Source: Trebonia sp963843745 (GTDB taxonomy: Bacteria; Actinomycetota; Actinomycetes; Streptosporangiales; Streptosporangiaceae). From it: a DNA stretch of 64,000 bases. Below the pieces are notes generated by a model. It did no database searches. It saw only the letters and a list, made by a program, of their open reading frames with translations, and was not told the origin of the DNA. The stretch spans positions 80,649 to 144,648 of the forward strand of contig CAWJLP010000013.1 of assembly GCA_963843745.1 (NCBI GenBank). Reading direction: 5' to 3'. How positions within the stretch are numbered: the stretch's first letter is position 1; each line of letters opens with the position of its first letter. Of this stretch, positions 1-7,855 are shown piece after piece. The position numbers were made by a program, and so were the translations under genes.

Positions 1-75
1 AGGGAACCCCGGTGATTATCGTCCCGCGCTGCGTGCGCGCTGCGCGGGGCCACCCGGGGCGTCCCGGATCTCGCG

Positions 76-327
76 CTAGCCGAAGACCCAGAACATCAGC
101 TTGGTGAACCCGTAGTCGAGCGTCAGGACGATCGTGCTCATGAAAATGATGAACACGATCGCCACGGCCGTATAGGTCGCGAGCTCGTTACGGGTCGGCC
201 AGATCACCTTCCGGAGTTCCGATACCACCTGCCTGGTGAACAAGGCGGGCGTCGTCCGGTCCTGCTTGGCGCCACGGCCGGACCCGTTGCGTCGCTCCGC
301 GCTCTGGCCTCGCGTCTGGGTTGCCAT
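76..327 (-). CDS. secE: Preprotein translocase subunit SecE
   Basis: An 83-residue protein with a basic, glycine-rich N-terminus, the SecE signature region (VVSELRKVIWPTRNEL, about residues 34-49) and one C-terminal membrane helix (about 52-75). SecE clamps the SecYEG channel in the cytoplasmic membrane. A longer reading is open upstream, but it would run back through the tRNA-Trp gene, so the ATG at 327 is chosen. tRNA-Trp lies just upstream, and in actinomycetes nusG normally follows secE; nusG would lie beyond base 1. Recognition is firm because the WPTR motif and single-helix topology are diagnostic. Confidence 0.95.
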   Translation of the reverse strand: MATQTRGQSAERRNGSGRGAKQDRTTPALFTRQVVSELRKVIWPTRNELATYTAVAIVFIIFMSTIVLTLDYGFTKLMFWVFG

Positions 328-405
328 GTCCTCACCTATGCAGTACTGAACGGAACACCACGCGCGGGCCAGCCAGACCACAGTGGTCCAGCAGGTCAGC
401 GCTGG

Positions 406-478
406 CAGGGCAGGAGGGACTCGAACCCCCAACCGCCGGTTTTGGAGACCGGGACTCTACCAATTGAGCTACTGCCCT
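406..478 (-). tRNA. tRNA-Trp (CCA)
   Basis: A 73-nt cloverleaf reads on the minus strand. The acceptor pairs AGGGCAG with CTGCCCT, with discriminator G. The anticodon stem is CCGGT/ACCGG around loop CTCCAAA (anticodon CCA), and the T-arm carries GGTTCGAGTCC. It sits immediately upstream of secE, the usual actinomycete arrangement. Confidence 0.95.
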
Positions 479-599
479 CCGGTTTGCAATCACCAGAGTG
501 TACGCCGAACGCACCACTTGCGTCGAACCGAAGCGTTCACGCGCCCCGGGAGACGAAACCAGTTGCAGGGCATCCAGCGGAGGGTGACACCATATATGC

Positions 600-1806
600 A
601 TGCCAACCACGAGAATATCGGCCCGCGTGTCCGCCATCTCCGAGTCCGCGACCCTGGCCGTAGATGCGAAAGCCAAGGCGCTGAAGGCGGCCGGACGGCC
701 GGTCATCGGGTTCGGCGCAGGCGAGCCCGACTTCCCGACGCCTGACTACATCGTCGAGGCCGCCAGGCAGGCGACGGCGGAGCCGCGGTTCCACAAGTAC
801 ACCCCGGCCGCCGGCCTGCCCGAGCTGCGCAAGGCCGTCGCCGAGAAGACCGCGCGCGACTCCGGGTACGCGGTGACCGCGGACCAGGTGCTCGTCACCA
901 ACGGGGGCAAGCAGGCCGTGTACCAGACGTTCGCCACGCTGCTCGACGAGGGCGACGAAGCACTGCTGCCCGCGCCTTACTGGACCACGTACCCGGAGGC
1001 GATCGCGCTGGCCGGCGGCAAGTCCGTCATCGTTCCCACCGACGAGACCACCGGTTACCTGGCCTCGGTCGAGGACCTCGACGCGGCGTGCACCGAGCGC
1101 ACCAAGCTGCTCGTGTTCGTCTCCCCGTCCAACCCGACCGGCGCCGTCTACTCACCCGAGCAGGTCAGGGCCATCGGCGAGTGGGCCGCCGCCAAGGGCA
1201 TCTGGGTGGTCACCGACGAGATTTATGAGCACCTGGTCTACGGCGACGCGACGTTCTCCTCGATTCCGGTCCAGGCGCCGGAGATCGCCGACCGGTGCGT
1301 CGTGCTCAACGGCGTGGCCAAGACGTACGCCATGACCGGCTGGCGGGTCGGCTGGATGATCGGCCCCAAGGACGTGATCAAGGCCGCGACGAACCTGCAG
1401 AGCCACATGACCTCGAACGTGGCGAACGTCTCGCAGGCGGCGGCGCTGGCCGCGGTGTCCGGCGATCTGTCCGCGGTCGAGGCCATGAGAGAGGCCTTCG
1501 ACCGGCGCAGGAAGACGATCGTCCGGATGCTCAACGAGATCCCCGGGGTCACCTGCCCGGAGCCGCTCGGCGCGTTCTACGCCTATCCGAGCGTCAAGGG
1601 CGTGCTTGGCAAGGAGATCGCCGGGCAGCGGCCGCAAACGTCGTTCTGAGCTGGCCAGCCTCATCCTGGACGAGGCCGAAGTTGCCGTGGTTCCCGGCGA
1701 GGCGTTCGGGACGCCCGGGTACTTCCGGATGTCGTACGCGCTCGGGGACGCGGATCTCGAAGAAGGCGTTACCCGCATCGGCAAGCTGCTCGCTGACGCG
1801 CGCTAA
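600..1806 (+). pseudogene. aspC: Aspartate/pyridoxal-phosphate aminotransferase with a single frameshift
   Basis: Fold-type I PLP aminotransferase, likely aspartate aminotransferase (oxaloacetate + glutamate to aspartate + 2-oxoglutarate), cytoplasmic. Visible motifs are GAGEPDFPTP near the N-terminus, SPSNPTG, VTDEIYEHL, and the PLP-lysine region NGVAKTYAMTGWRVG. The first frame stops at 1649, and the C-terminal part (ELASLILDEAEVAVVPGEAF to the stop at 1806) continues in another frame. Removing one T at 1644/1645 restores a full-length protein of about 400 residues. The rest is undamaged and the gene is in its conserved place beside tRNA-Trp/secE, so a base-calling error is as likely as a real mutation. 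The start is ATG 600 with GGAGGG at 579-584. Confidence 0.9.
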
Positions 1807-1837
1807 GGAGGTGCGGGTGCGCCCCGCACCTCCTTAG
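1803..1837 (+). terminator. Strong hairpin overlapping the aspC stop
   Basis: A perfect 15-bp inverted repeat (1803-1817 with 1823-1837) encloses a 5-nt loop. The aspC TAA (1804-1806) lies inside the left arm. No long T-run follows, as is common for actinomycete terminators. It ends 12 nt before the add start. Confidence 0.75.
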
Positions 1838-1849
1838 AGTCATAGGGCA

Positions 1850-2863
1850 ATGACTCACGATCTTGTGGCGCTTCCCAAGGCGCATCTGCATTTGCATCTC
1901 ACTGGCGCTATGCGCCATTCGACGCTGGTGGAGCTAGCGCGGACGCACGGGGTGTCGTTGCCGCCAGCGCTCACGCAGGATTGGCCGCCGCAGTTGTCTA
2001 CCGTCGACGAGCGTGGCTGGTTCAGGTTTCAGCGTTTGTATGACACTGCGCGGTCAGTCTTGCGGACTCCTGATGACCTCTATCGGCTTGTCAGGGAGAT
2101 CGCCGAGGATGAGCGCGCTGAAGGGTCGGGGTGGCTCGAGCTTCAGGCCGATCCTTCTGGTTACGCCAGCCGGCATGGCGGGGTTACCGCCTTTACTGAG
2201 TTGCTGCTGGATGCGGCTGCTGTCGCTTCGCAGGCGATTGGGGTTGGGGTCGCCATCGTTGTCGCGGCCAACCGGACTCGCCATCCGATGGATGCGCGGA
2301 TGCTCGCCCGGCTTGCCGCGCAGTTCGCGGGGCGGGGCGTGGTTGGGTTCGGGCTGTCTAATGATGAGCGGCGCGGTCCCGCGGAGGAGTTTGAGCGGGC
2401 GTTCGGGATTGCCGGCCGGGCTGGATTGCTGCTCGTGCCGCATAGCGGGGAGTTGCTCGGGGCGGCCAGCGTTACGGCGACGCTGGACCGCCTGCGGCCT
2501 GACCGGATCGGGCACGGCGTGCGTGCCGTTGAGGATCCTGAGGTCGTCAAGCGGATCGCCAGCGCTGGCATCACGCTGGAGATTTGCCCGTCGTCGAATG
2601 TGGCGCTTGGCGTCGCGCCCGACGCGGCCTCAGTTCCTGTGCGCACCTTGTTCGAGGCCGGCGTGCCGGTCGCGCTCGGGGCCGATGATCCGCTGCTATT
2701 CGGCCGGCGCCTGGTTAAGCAGTACGAGATCGCCCGCGACGTGCACGAGTTCACTCCTCACGAGCTAGCCGACCTCGCCCGTATGTCGGTCCTGGGCTCC
2801 GCCGCCCCCGAGTCGGTCCGCACCCGCCTGCTCGCCGCCATCGACGCCTGGCTGAACTCCTAG
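1850..2863 (+). CDS. add: Adenosine deaminase family protein
   Basis: Zinc-dependent amidohydrolase of the adenosine/AMP deaminase family (337 aa), expected to deaminate adenosine to inosine in purine salvage. Metal and substrate motifs are in order: PKAHLHLHLTG at residues 9-19 (zinc ligands H14 and H16), PHSGE, RIGHGV, EICPSSNVALG and LGADDPLLF (the ADDP zinc/catalytic aspartates). The usual KAELHVHLDG signature is altered to KAHLHLHLTG, so the exact substrate is less sure than the family. Codon use is visibly more T-rich at third positions than in aspC or murB. Confidence 0.88.
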   Translation: MTHDLVALPKAHLHLHLTGAMRHSTLVELARTHGVSLPPALTQDWPPQLSTVDERGWFRFQRLYDTARSVLRTPDDLYRLVREIAEDERAEGSGWLELQADPSGYASRHGGVTAFTELLLDAAAVASQAIGVGVAIVVAANRTRHPMDARMLARLAAQFAGRGVVGFGLSNDERRGPAEEFERAFGIAGRAGLLLVPHSGELLGAASVTATLDRLRPDRIGHGVRAVEDPEVVKRIASAGITLEICPSSNVALGVAPDAASVPVRTLFEAGVPVALGADDPLLFGRRLVKQYEIARDVHEFTPHELADLARMSVLGSAAPESVRTRLLAAIDAWLNS

Positions 2864-2960
2864 CCCTCCGAGCAGCTCGCTCTAAAGGTGGTCGATGCAA
2901 CATCGTCGACGTTGGGGGTGACTGGCATAGGTGGTGGATGGGCCATCGTCCCCCCTCTTT

Positions 2961-2985
2961 GGCGGTCGATGGTCCATCGACCGCC
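2961..2985. terminator. Palindrome between convergent add and murB
   Basis: A 25-nt near-perfect palindrome with 12-bp arms around one base lies between the ends of add (+) and murB (-). It is flanked by short T-tracts (CTTT before, CTTTGA after), so it could end transcription from both sides. Confidence 0.55.
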
Positions 2986-2987
2986 TT

Positions 2988-3041
2988 TGATGGGGTGGCG
3001 GTGGGGGGCGTTTGTGATGGGGTGGCGGTGGGGGGCGTTTG
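2988..3041. repeat. G-rich 27-nt perfect tandem duplication
   Basis: Two back-to-back identical 27-nt units (2988-3014 and 3015-3041) begin TGATGGGGTGGCGG and end GGGGGGCGTTTG. Each has several G-runs, so the pair could form a G-quadruplex on the plus strand. It lies just beyond the murB stop. No coding role is visible. Confidence 0.8.
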
Positions 3042-3075
3042 GACGGGTGGCGGCAGAGGGTGCGCTTGGGGCGGC

Positions 3076-4119
3076 TCAGAGGGTGGCGCCGATCAGGGTG
3101 GGTTCGGGGTCCAGGGTGACGTCGAAGGTCGCGCGGACGCCGTCGCGGATCTCGCGGGCCAGGGTGAGCAGGTCCGCCGTCGTCGCACCGCCGGCGTTGA
3201 TCAGGGCGAGCGTGTGCTTGGACGACACCCGCGCCCGGCCGGGCGCGCCGTAGCCCTTGCCGAAGCCGGCCCGCTCGATCAGCCACGCCGCGGGCACCTT
3301 CACCTTCCCGTCCCCGGCGTCGAACCTGGGCACCGGCACGGTCGCCACGGCAGCCACCCTGGCGAACTGCTCCGCGTCGAGCACCGGGTTCGTGAAGAAG
3401 GAGCCGGCGCTCCTGGTGTCCGGGTCGCCAGGGTTGAGCACCATTCCCTTGCGTGCCCTTATCTTCAGCACTCCGGAACGGACCTCGCCGACTCCCGCGC
3501 GCTCCCCCATGCGCACGTCGAGCTCGGCCGCGAGTTCGGCGTACTTCACCGGCATCGACCGCGTGTCCCTGGTGAGGCGGAACGTCACCGCGAGCACCGC
3601 GTACCGCGCCGGGTGCCGCTTGAAGAAGCTGGTGCGGTAGGCGAAGTGGCACGATCCGTTCGGGATGACCTGAATCTGGCTTGTCCGCCGGTCGAATGCC
3701 CGCACGCTCGTGATGACCTCAGCCACCTCATGCCCGTACGCGCCGACATTCTGGATCGGGGTGGCCCCGGCGCGGCCAGGGATGCCGGACAGGCATTCGA
3801 CGCCCGCGAGTCCCTCGGCCACCACGGCCGCCACCACGTCGTCCCAGTCCTCGCCCGCCGCGACCGTGACGTCGACGCCGTCCTGGCCGTCGGCGGCCGC
3901 CGCGTAGCCGACGCCGCGGATGTTCACGTGCACGACCGAGCCGGGGAAGCCCTCGTCGGCGATGACCAGGTTGCTGCCGCCGCCCAGGATCAGGACCGGC
4001 TCGCCGGCCGCGTCGGCGGCCTGGACCGCGTCGATCAGGGCGGCTTCGCCCGGGGCGTCGGTAAAGGCCTTCGCCGGGCCGCCGAGGCCGAGCGTCGTGT
4101 AGTCGGCCAGCAGGGTCAC
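3076..4119 (-). CDS. murB: UDP-N-acetylenolpyruvoylglucosamine reductase
   Basis: FAD/NADPH enzyme reducing enolpyruvyl-UDP-GlcNAc to UDP-MurNAc in peptidoglycan synthesis (347 aa). FAD-domain motifs are LGGGSNLVIAD (about 44-54) and SGIPGRAGATPIQNVGAYG. The catalytic serine region is SAGSFFTNPV, and the C-terminal EPTLIG holds the conserved glutamate. It starts with GTG at 4119, overlapping the stop of the upstream MaoC gene as GTGA, so the two are probably translationally coupled. Confidence 0.96.
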   Translation of the reverse strand: MTLLADYTTLGLGGPAKAFTDAPGEAALIDAVQAADAAGEPVLILGGGSNLVIADEGFPGSVVHVNIRGVGYAAAADGQDGVDVTVAAGEDWDDVVAAVVAEGLAGVECLSGIPGRAGATPIQNVGAYGHEVAEVITSVRAFDRRTSQIQVIPNGSCHFAYRTSFFKRHPARYAVLAVTFRLTRDTRSMPVKYAELAAELDVRMGERAGVGEVRSGVLKIRARKGMVLNPGDPDTRSAGSFFTNPVLDAEQFARVAAVATVPVPRFDAGDGKVKVPAAWLIERAGFGKGYGAPGRARVSSKHTLALINAGGATTADLLTLAREIRDGVRATFDVTLDPEPTLIGATL

Positions 4120-4538
4120 GGGAGGCGGACGACGGCGCGGGAGCGGGTCAGCACCTTCGTGTCGCCGGACCTGGCCACGACGTCGACGGCGACCTTGTTG
4201 TCCCCGAGCTTCTCGGTGACCGTGCCGCTGACCTCTATTGTCGCGCCCTGCTCGTCGTCGGGGACCGGGACCAGGCCGGAGAACCGGACGCCGAATTCGA
4301 GGACCGCGCCGGGGTCACCAGCCCATTCGGTGACGAACTTGCCCGCCTGCGCCATCGTGTACATGCCGTGCGCGATGACGCCGGGCAGGCCGACGGAGCG
4401 GGCGAGGCGCTCATTCCAGTGGATGACGTTGAAATCACCGGATGCCCCGCAGTACTTCACCAGGTCGAGGCGAGTGGCGCGGTAGCTCTTGCCCGGGATC
4501 TGGGTGCCGGGTTCCACGTCGGCGTACTTGACCGTCAT
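4116..4538 (-). CDS. MaoC-fold dehydratase (HadB-like)
   Basis: A 140-aa hot-dog fold protein with the R-hydratase signature: YCGASGDFNVIHWNE (Asp/His active-site region) and GVIAHGMYTMA. Together with the partner gene just upstream it matches the two-subunit (3R)-hydroxyacyl-ACP dehydratase arrangement known from actinobacterial HadAB. The start is ATG 4538; the open frame extends upstream but only as antisense-like sequence over the partner gene. The gap to the partner is 5 nt and the overlap with murB is 4 nt. The substrate is inferred. Confidence 0.88.
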   Translation of the reverse strand: MTVKYADVEPGTQIPGKSYRATRLDLVKYCGASGDFNVIHWNERLARSVGLPGVIAHGMYTMAQAGKFVTEWAGDPGAVLEFGVRFSGLVPVPDDEQGATIEVSGTVTEKLGDNKVAVDVVARSGDTKVLTRSRAVVRLP

Positions 4539-4543
4539 CGTGC

Positions 4544-4987
4544 CTACTTTCCGCGCTCGACCAGCGTGGACTTCGCGGTGCAGACGTGCTCGCCGTCGGT
4601 GGTGCTGATGTCGGTGGACGTCACGAGCATCGACATGGCGCCGACTGCCCTGATCGACTCGACCGTGGTCGTCGCGACCACCACGTCGCCAGCGTGCAGC
4701 GGGCGGCTGTGGCTGAAGCTCTCCTCGCCGTGCACGACCATCGAATAGTCGAGCCCGAGGCCCGGCTCTGAGTGCATGGAGGCGGTCGACGCCATGGCGA
4801 TCACGATCGCCATCGTCGGCGGCGCGATAACGTCGGGGTACCCGGCCCGCTGGGCGGCTGCTTTGTCCCTGCACAGCTCGCTAGACTCGCCGATCGCGTC
4901 GGCGAACTCGGCGATCTTGACCCGGCTGACCTCGTAGGGCTCGCCAGGCCCGAAGACCCGGCCGACGAACTCCTTGTTCAGGGCCAC
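4544..4987 (-). CDS. MaoC N-terminal-type dehydratase (HadA-like, UPF0336)
   Basis: A 147-aa N-terminal MaoC dehydratase domain protein beginning MALNKEFVGRVF, with APPTMAIVIAM and the HSRPLHAGDVV segment typical of the HadA/HadC half. This half usually lacks the catalytic Asp-His pair and complements a HadB-like subunit, which is encoded next. rpmG precedes it by about 20 nt, the conserved actinomycete order rpmG - MaoC - MaoC - murB. Confidence 0.88.
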   Translation of the reverse strand: MALNKEFVGRVFGPGEPYEVSRVKIAEFADAIGESSELCRDKAAAQRAGYPDVIAPPTMAIVIAMASTASMHSEPGLGLDYSMVVHGEESFSHSRPLHAGDVVVATTTVESIRAVGAMSMLVTSTDISTTDGEHVCTAKSTLVERGK

Positions 4988-5006
4988 CTGGCGTCCGGGC
5001 CCGCGG

Positions 5007-5171
5007 TTAGCGGGTCTCGCGGTGCGCCGTGTGGCAGCGGCACCAGGGGCAGTACTTCTTCAGCTCGAGGCGGTCCGGGTCGTTGCGCCGGTTCTTCTTG
5101 GTGATGTAGTTACGGCGCTTGCACTCCTGGCAAGCCAGCGTGATCTTCGGCCGGACGTCGGTGGCAGCCAC
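5007..5171 (-). CDS. rpmG: 50S ribosomal protein L33
   Basis: A short gene coding 54 residues from a GTG at 5171. The protein begins VAATDVRPKITLACQECK and has two CxxC pairs (C14/C17 and C41/C44) forming the zinc ribbon of the zinc-binding L33 form. It carries NYITKKNRRNDPDRLELKKY. A GGAAGG ribosome site lies upstream. tRNA-Met is directly upstream on the same strand. Confidence 0.95.
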   Translation of the reverse strand: MAATDVRPKITLACQECKRRNYITKKNRRNDPDRLELKKYCPWCRCHTAHRETR

Positions 5172-5217
5172 GGTGGAGTGCCTTCCTTTACGACAGTGTG
5201 GTGGGGACCTGAACGGG

Positions 5218-5291
5218 TAGCGGAGGCCGGACTTGAACCGGCGACACAGCGATTATGAGCCGCTTGCTCTGCCTGACTGAGCTACTCCGCC
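5218..5291 (-). tRNA. tRNA-Met (CAT)
   Basis: A 74-nt cloverleaf on the minus strand has acceptor GGCGGAG/CTCCGCT (terminal G-U), a D-arm GTAGCTCAG, the anticodon in the CTCATAA loop, a T-arm with GGTTCAAGTCC and discriminator A. The G-U first pair and D-arm suggest the elongator form. Confidence 0.94.
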
Positions 5292-5470
5292 ATTGGACCA
5301 TGTAAGGGTACCCGATCCAGACGCCGCGTGTACGCATCGACGGAGGCCGCAACCCGTTGTCCACAGCCGGACCGCGCTCCCCCGCTACGTATTCCCGTGC
5401 TTTAAGACGGCATTTCCGCAAGTACGCAGCCAAATGCCCACAGGGCTATCCACAGCCGCGGCCCGCGCCG

Positions 5471-6538
5471 CTACACCGCGGCGACGGAGTCCCTGATGAT
5501 CAGCCGCGGCGCCACCGCGTCAGGCACGGTCTCGTCAGGGACGGCCGACGGATCCTCGGACTTGCGGATCGCGTCCATCAGCATGGCCACGCAGCGTTTG
5601 CCGAGCTCATCGAAGGCTTGCCGCACCGTCGTCAGCGGCGGCCAGAAATGCGCTGCCTCCGGGATGTCATCGAAGCCGACCACGCTCACGTCACGGGGCA
5701 CGTCCAGGCGCGCCTCGCGGAAAGCGTGCATCAGCCCCAGCGCCATCTGGTCGTTCGACGAGAAGACCGCGCTGAACCCCAGGTCCCCGTGTCCCGCCGC
5801 CTGGATAAGCGACCGCCCGGCCCGGTACCCCGACTCGGCAGTCCAGTCGCCGTGGGCCGGGGGCAGCACCGGAAGTCCCGAGGAGCGGAGCTCTGCCTCA
5901 TACGCTCGCAGCCTCGATTGCGCGTCGTTCCAGTCCGCAGGGCCCGCGACGTGGACGATGCGCCGGTGTCCCTGCCCGGTGAGGTAGTCGATCACCATCC
6001 GCACGCCGGCTCGCTGGTCGACGGAAGCGACCGGGATACCGCCCGCGTCCTCCTGCTCCCCCTGCGCGGCCACGATAGGGATGTCCACCGCCAGCGCGGC
6101 CAGCCGCGACAGCACGGCGGTCCGCGGCGCCACGATGACGACACCCTCCACGTCCTGGTTAAGCAGGTCCTCGACGGCCGCCGAGATCGCGTCGGCCGAC
6201 AGCGACGCGAGATGGGCGACGGTCGCGTAGTACCCCTGTTCGCGCGCCGCGTCCTCGACCGCGCCCACGCTGCTCGCCGGGCCGTAGTGCGACCCGACCG
6301 CGGCGGCGAGCACGCCGATCGTCTGCGACCGCCGCATCGACAGCATGCGGGCGGCCCGGCTCGGCCGGAACTGCAGCTCGTCCATGGCGACGAGCACCCG
6401 GGTCCTGGTGACGTCCCGGACGCTGGGATGCCCGTTCAGCACCCGGGAGACCGTCTGATGCGAGACCCCGGCGAGCCGCGCGACATCGCGAATGCTGGCC
6501 GGCCGCGACCTAGCGCCGGTCCTCCTGTGTTGACTCAT
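5471..6538 (-). CDS. LacI-family transcriptional regulator
   Basis: A 355-aa regulator with an N-terminal LacI helix-turn-helix (SIRDVARLAGVSHQTVSRVL, about residues 15-34, hinge SRAARMLSMRRSQTIGV) and a periplasmic-binding-like sensor domain. The sensor has SSNDQMALGLMHAFRE and VSVVGFDDIPEAAHFWPPLTTV, typical of sugar-binding LacI members. The start is placed at the ATG 6538, five codons inside the longest reading. No catabolic gene is adjacent on its strand, so the effector is unknown. Confidence 0.9.
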   Translation of the reverse strand: MSQHRRTGARSRPASIRDVARLAGVSHQTVSRVLNGHPSVRDVTRTRVLVAMDELQFRPSRAARMLSMRRSQTIGVLAAAVGSHYGPASSVGAVEDAAREQGYYATVAHLASLSADAISAAVEDLLNQDVEGVVIVAPRTAVLSRLAALAVDIPIVAAQGEQEDAGGIPVASVDQRAGVRMVIDYLTGQGHRRIVHVAGPADWNDAQSRLRAYEAELRSSGLPVLPPAHGDWTAESGYRAGRSLIQAAGHGDLGFSAVFSSNDQMALGLMHAFREARLDVPRDVSVVGFDDIPEAAHFWPPLTTVRQAFDELGKRCVAMLMDAIRKSEDPSAVPDETVPDAVAPRLIIRDSVAAV

Positions 6539-6850
6539 CGCCTCCCGCTGCACACCACGAGCATGGCATATCGGACAGGGCGGTGGTCAGTCCCGGCAGC
6601 GCGGCGAGACCGCTCACGGTCTCGCCGTCAGGGAACGATGGCGACCCGGGCGACGCCGGCCTGAGTCCCTTCCCGCCCTGGACACCCCAAGGACGCGCCC
6701 GCCGTCCCGCCAGCGATCCCGGTCCCCGCCCGTAACCCCGGCAATCCCGCAGCCTCGCAAAGCCAGCCCGTGCCTGTCCGCCACATGCCGGCCGCACGGC
6801 ACCACTCGCAGCGGAAGCCGAAGCTGCCGGTGGATGACTCAGGCGACGGC
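6539..6850. other. Intergenic stretch with no recognised gene
   Basis: About 310 bases lie between the LacI gene and the stop of the lipoprotein gene upstream on the same strand. I see no tRNA, strong hairpin or protein with family-like motifs; the short open frames here are proline/arginine-rich shadows. The LacI promoter should lie here. Confidence 0.5.
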
Positions 6851-7855
6851 TCAGCTGGGGGAGATCATCGACCTTATCAGGGTGCCCTGCCGGACTTCGG
6901 CGGCGTACTGCCGGGCAAGGAGGCCGAACTGGAGCATGGCGTCGGCGGTGCGCTGCATGCGCTGCTCATTAACCGGGCCGACGGGGAAGTCGGGCAGCGC
7001 CATGACCGCGGTCACCTCGCCCGGCAGCTGATCGGATTTCCCCACGGCCGCCCGGGCGGCGCCGGGATTGTCCTGGGCGAGCGCCTGCCCCTCCTCGATC
7101 GCCCGCACGAACGCGGCCGCTGCCTGCGGATGCTGCCGTGCCCACGCCTGGGTGGCGACATACCCGGCGATCGGGAAGTTCAGGGCGGCGCCCTGGTCCA
7201 GGTCGGCCAGTTCCACCTGGCCGTAGTCCTCTTCGGCCTTGCTGGCGTAGGGCTCGGCGATGAACGCCGCGTCCCACTGCCCCCGCTGGAGCTGTCCCGC
7301 CATATCGGGGAAGCCCTGCTTGTCGGTGACGAAGCGCACCCTGGCCGGCGCTATCCCGTTCTCGGCGAGCAGCGCGCTGATCAGCAGGGTACCGATGCTG
7401 CCGGTGCCGTTGACCGCGATCTTCTTGCCGCCCAGCCCGGCCAGGGTCGTAATGCGCGAGCCGGCCGTGGTGAGCAGCACCCGCGTGTGCGGCCGGAGGG
7501 TGGAAGCCTCGGCGAGAATGCGGAACCTGGCGCCCGTCGCCTGCGCCGCGACGTAGCCGACATAGCTGCCCGCGCCGATGTCGACCTGGCCGTTCAGCTG
7601 ACTGGCGATAACCGCCTTGGTACTGGCTATCGTCGTGATCGTCACGTGCAGCCCCTGCCGGGCGAAAAGCCCCTCATCCTGCGCGATGTACAGGCCGGCC
7701 AGGTCGGATGAGGGTATCGCGGCGACCGTGACGTTCTGGTCGCCGGCCTTGGTCAGCGCGGCGGGCCCCGCGTCGCTGTGCGCGGCGGCGCACCCGGCCA
7801 GCATCATGATCAGTGCCGCGGCGAGCGCTGCCGCGCGGACGTGCCCCGTGTTCAT
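6851..7855 (-). CDS. ABC transporter substrate-binding lipoprotein (NMT1/SsuA-like)
   Basis: A 334-aa secreted binding protein with a hydrophobic signal ending in a lipobox (LAGC, about residues 18-21), so it is membrane-anchored outside the cell. The fold matches the nitrate/taurine/thiamine-precursor group: SSDLAGLYIAQDEGLF, DIGAGSYVGYVAAQATG, LGGKKIAVNGTGS and WDAAFIAEPYAS. No permease or ATPase gene is adjacent, so it is an orphan component; the ligand is unknown. The start ATG 7855 overlaps the last codon of the upstream broken gene as TAATG. Confidence 0.85.
   Translation of the reverse strand: MNTGHVRAAALAAALIMMLAGCAAAHSDAGPAALTKAGDQNVTVAAIPSSDLAGLYIAQDEGLFARQGLHVTITTIASTKAVIASQLNGQVDIGAGSYVGYVAAQATGARFRILAEASTLRPHTRVLLTTAGSRITTLAGLGGKKIAVNGTGSIGTLLISALLAENGIAPARVRFVTDKQGFPDMAGQLQRGQWDAAFIAEPYASKAEEDYGQVELADLDQGAALNFPIAGYVATQAWARQHPQAAAAFVRAIEEGQALAQDNPGAARAAVGKSDQLPGEVTAVMALPDFPVGPVNEQRMQRTADAMLQFGLLARQYAAEVRQGTLIRSMISPS

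Noticed and set aside
2988..3041. CRISPR-like repeat
   Set aside because: Only two adjacent copies with no spacers; it is a tandem duplication. No CRISPR array was seen elsewhere in the window.
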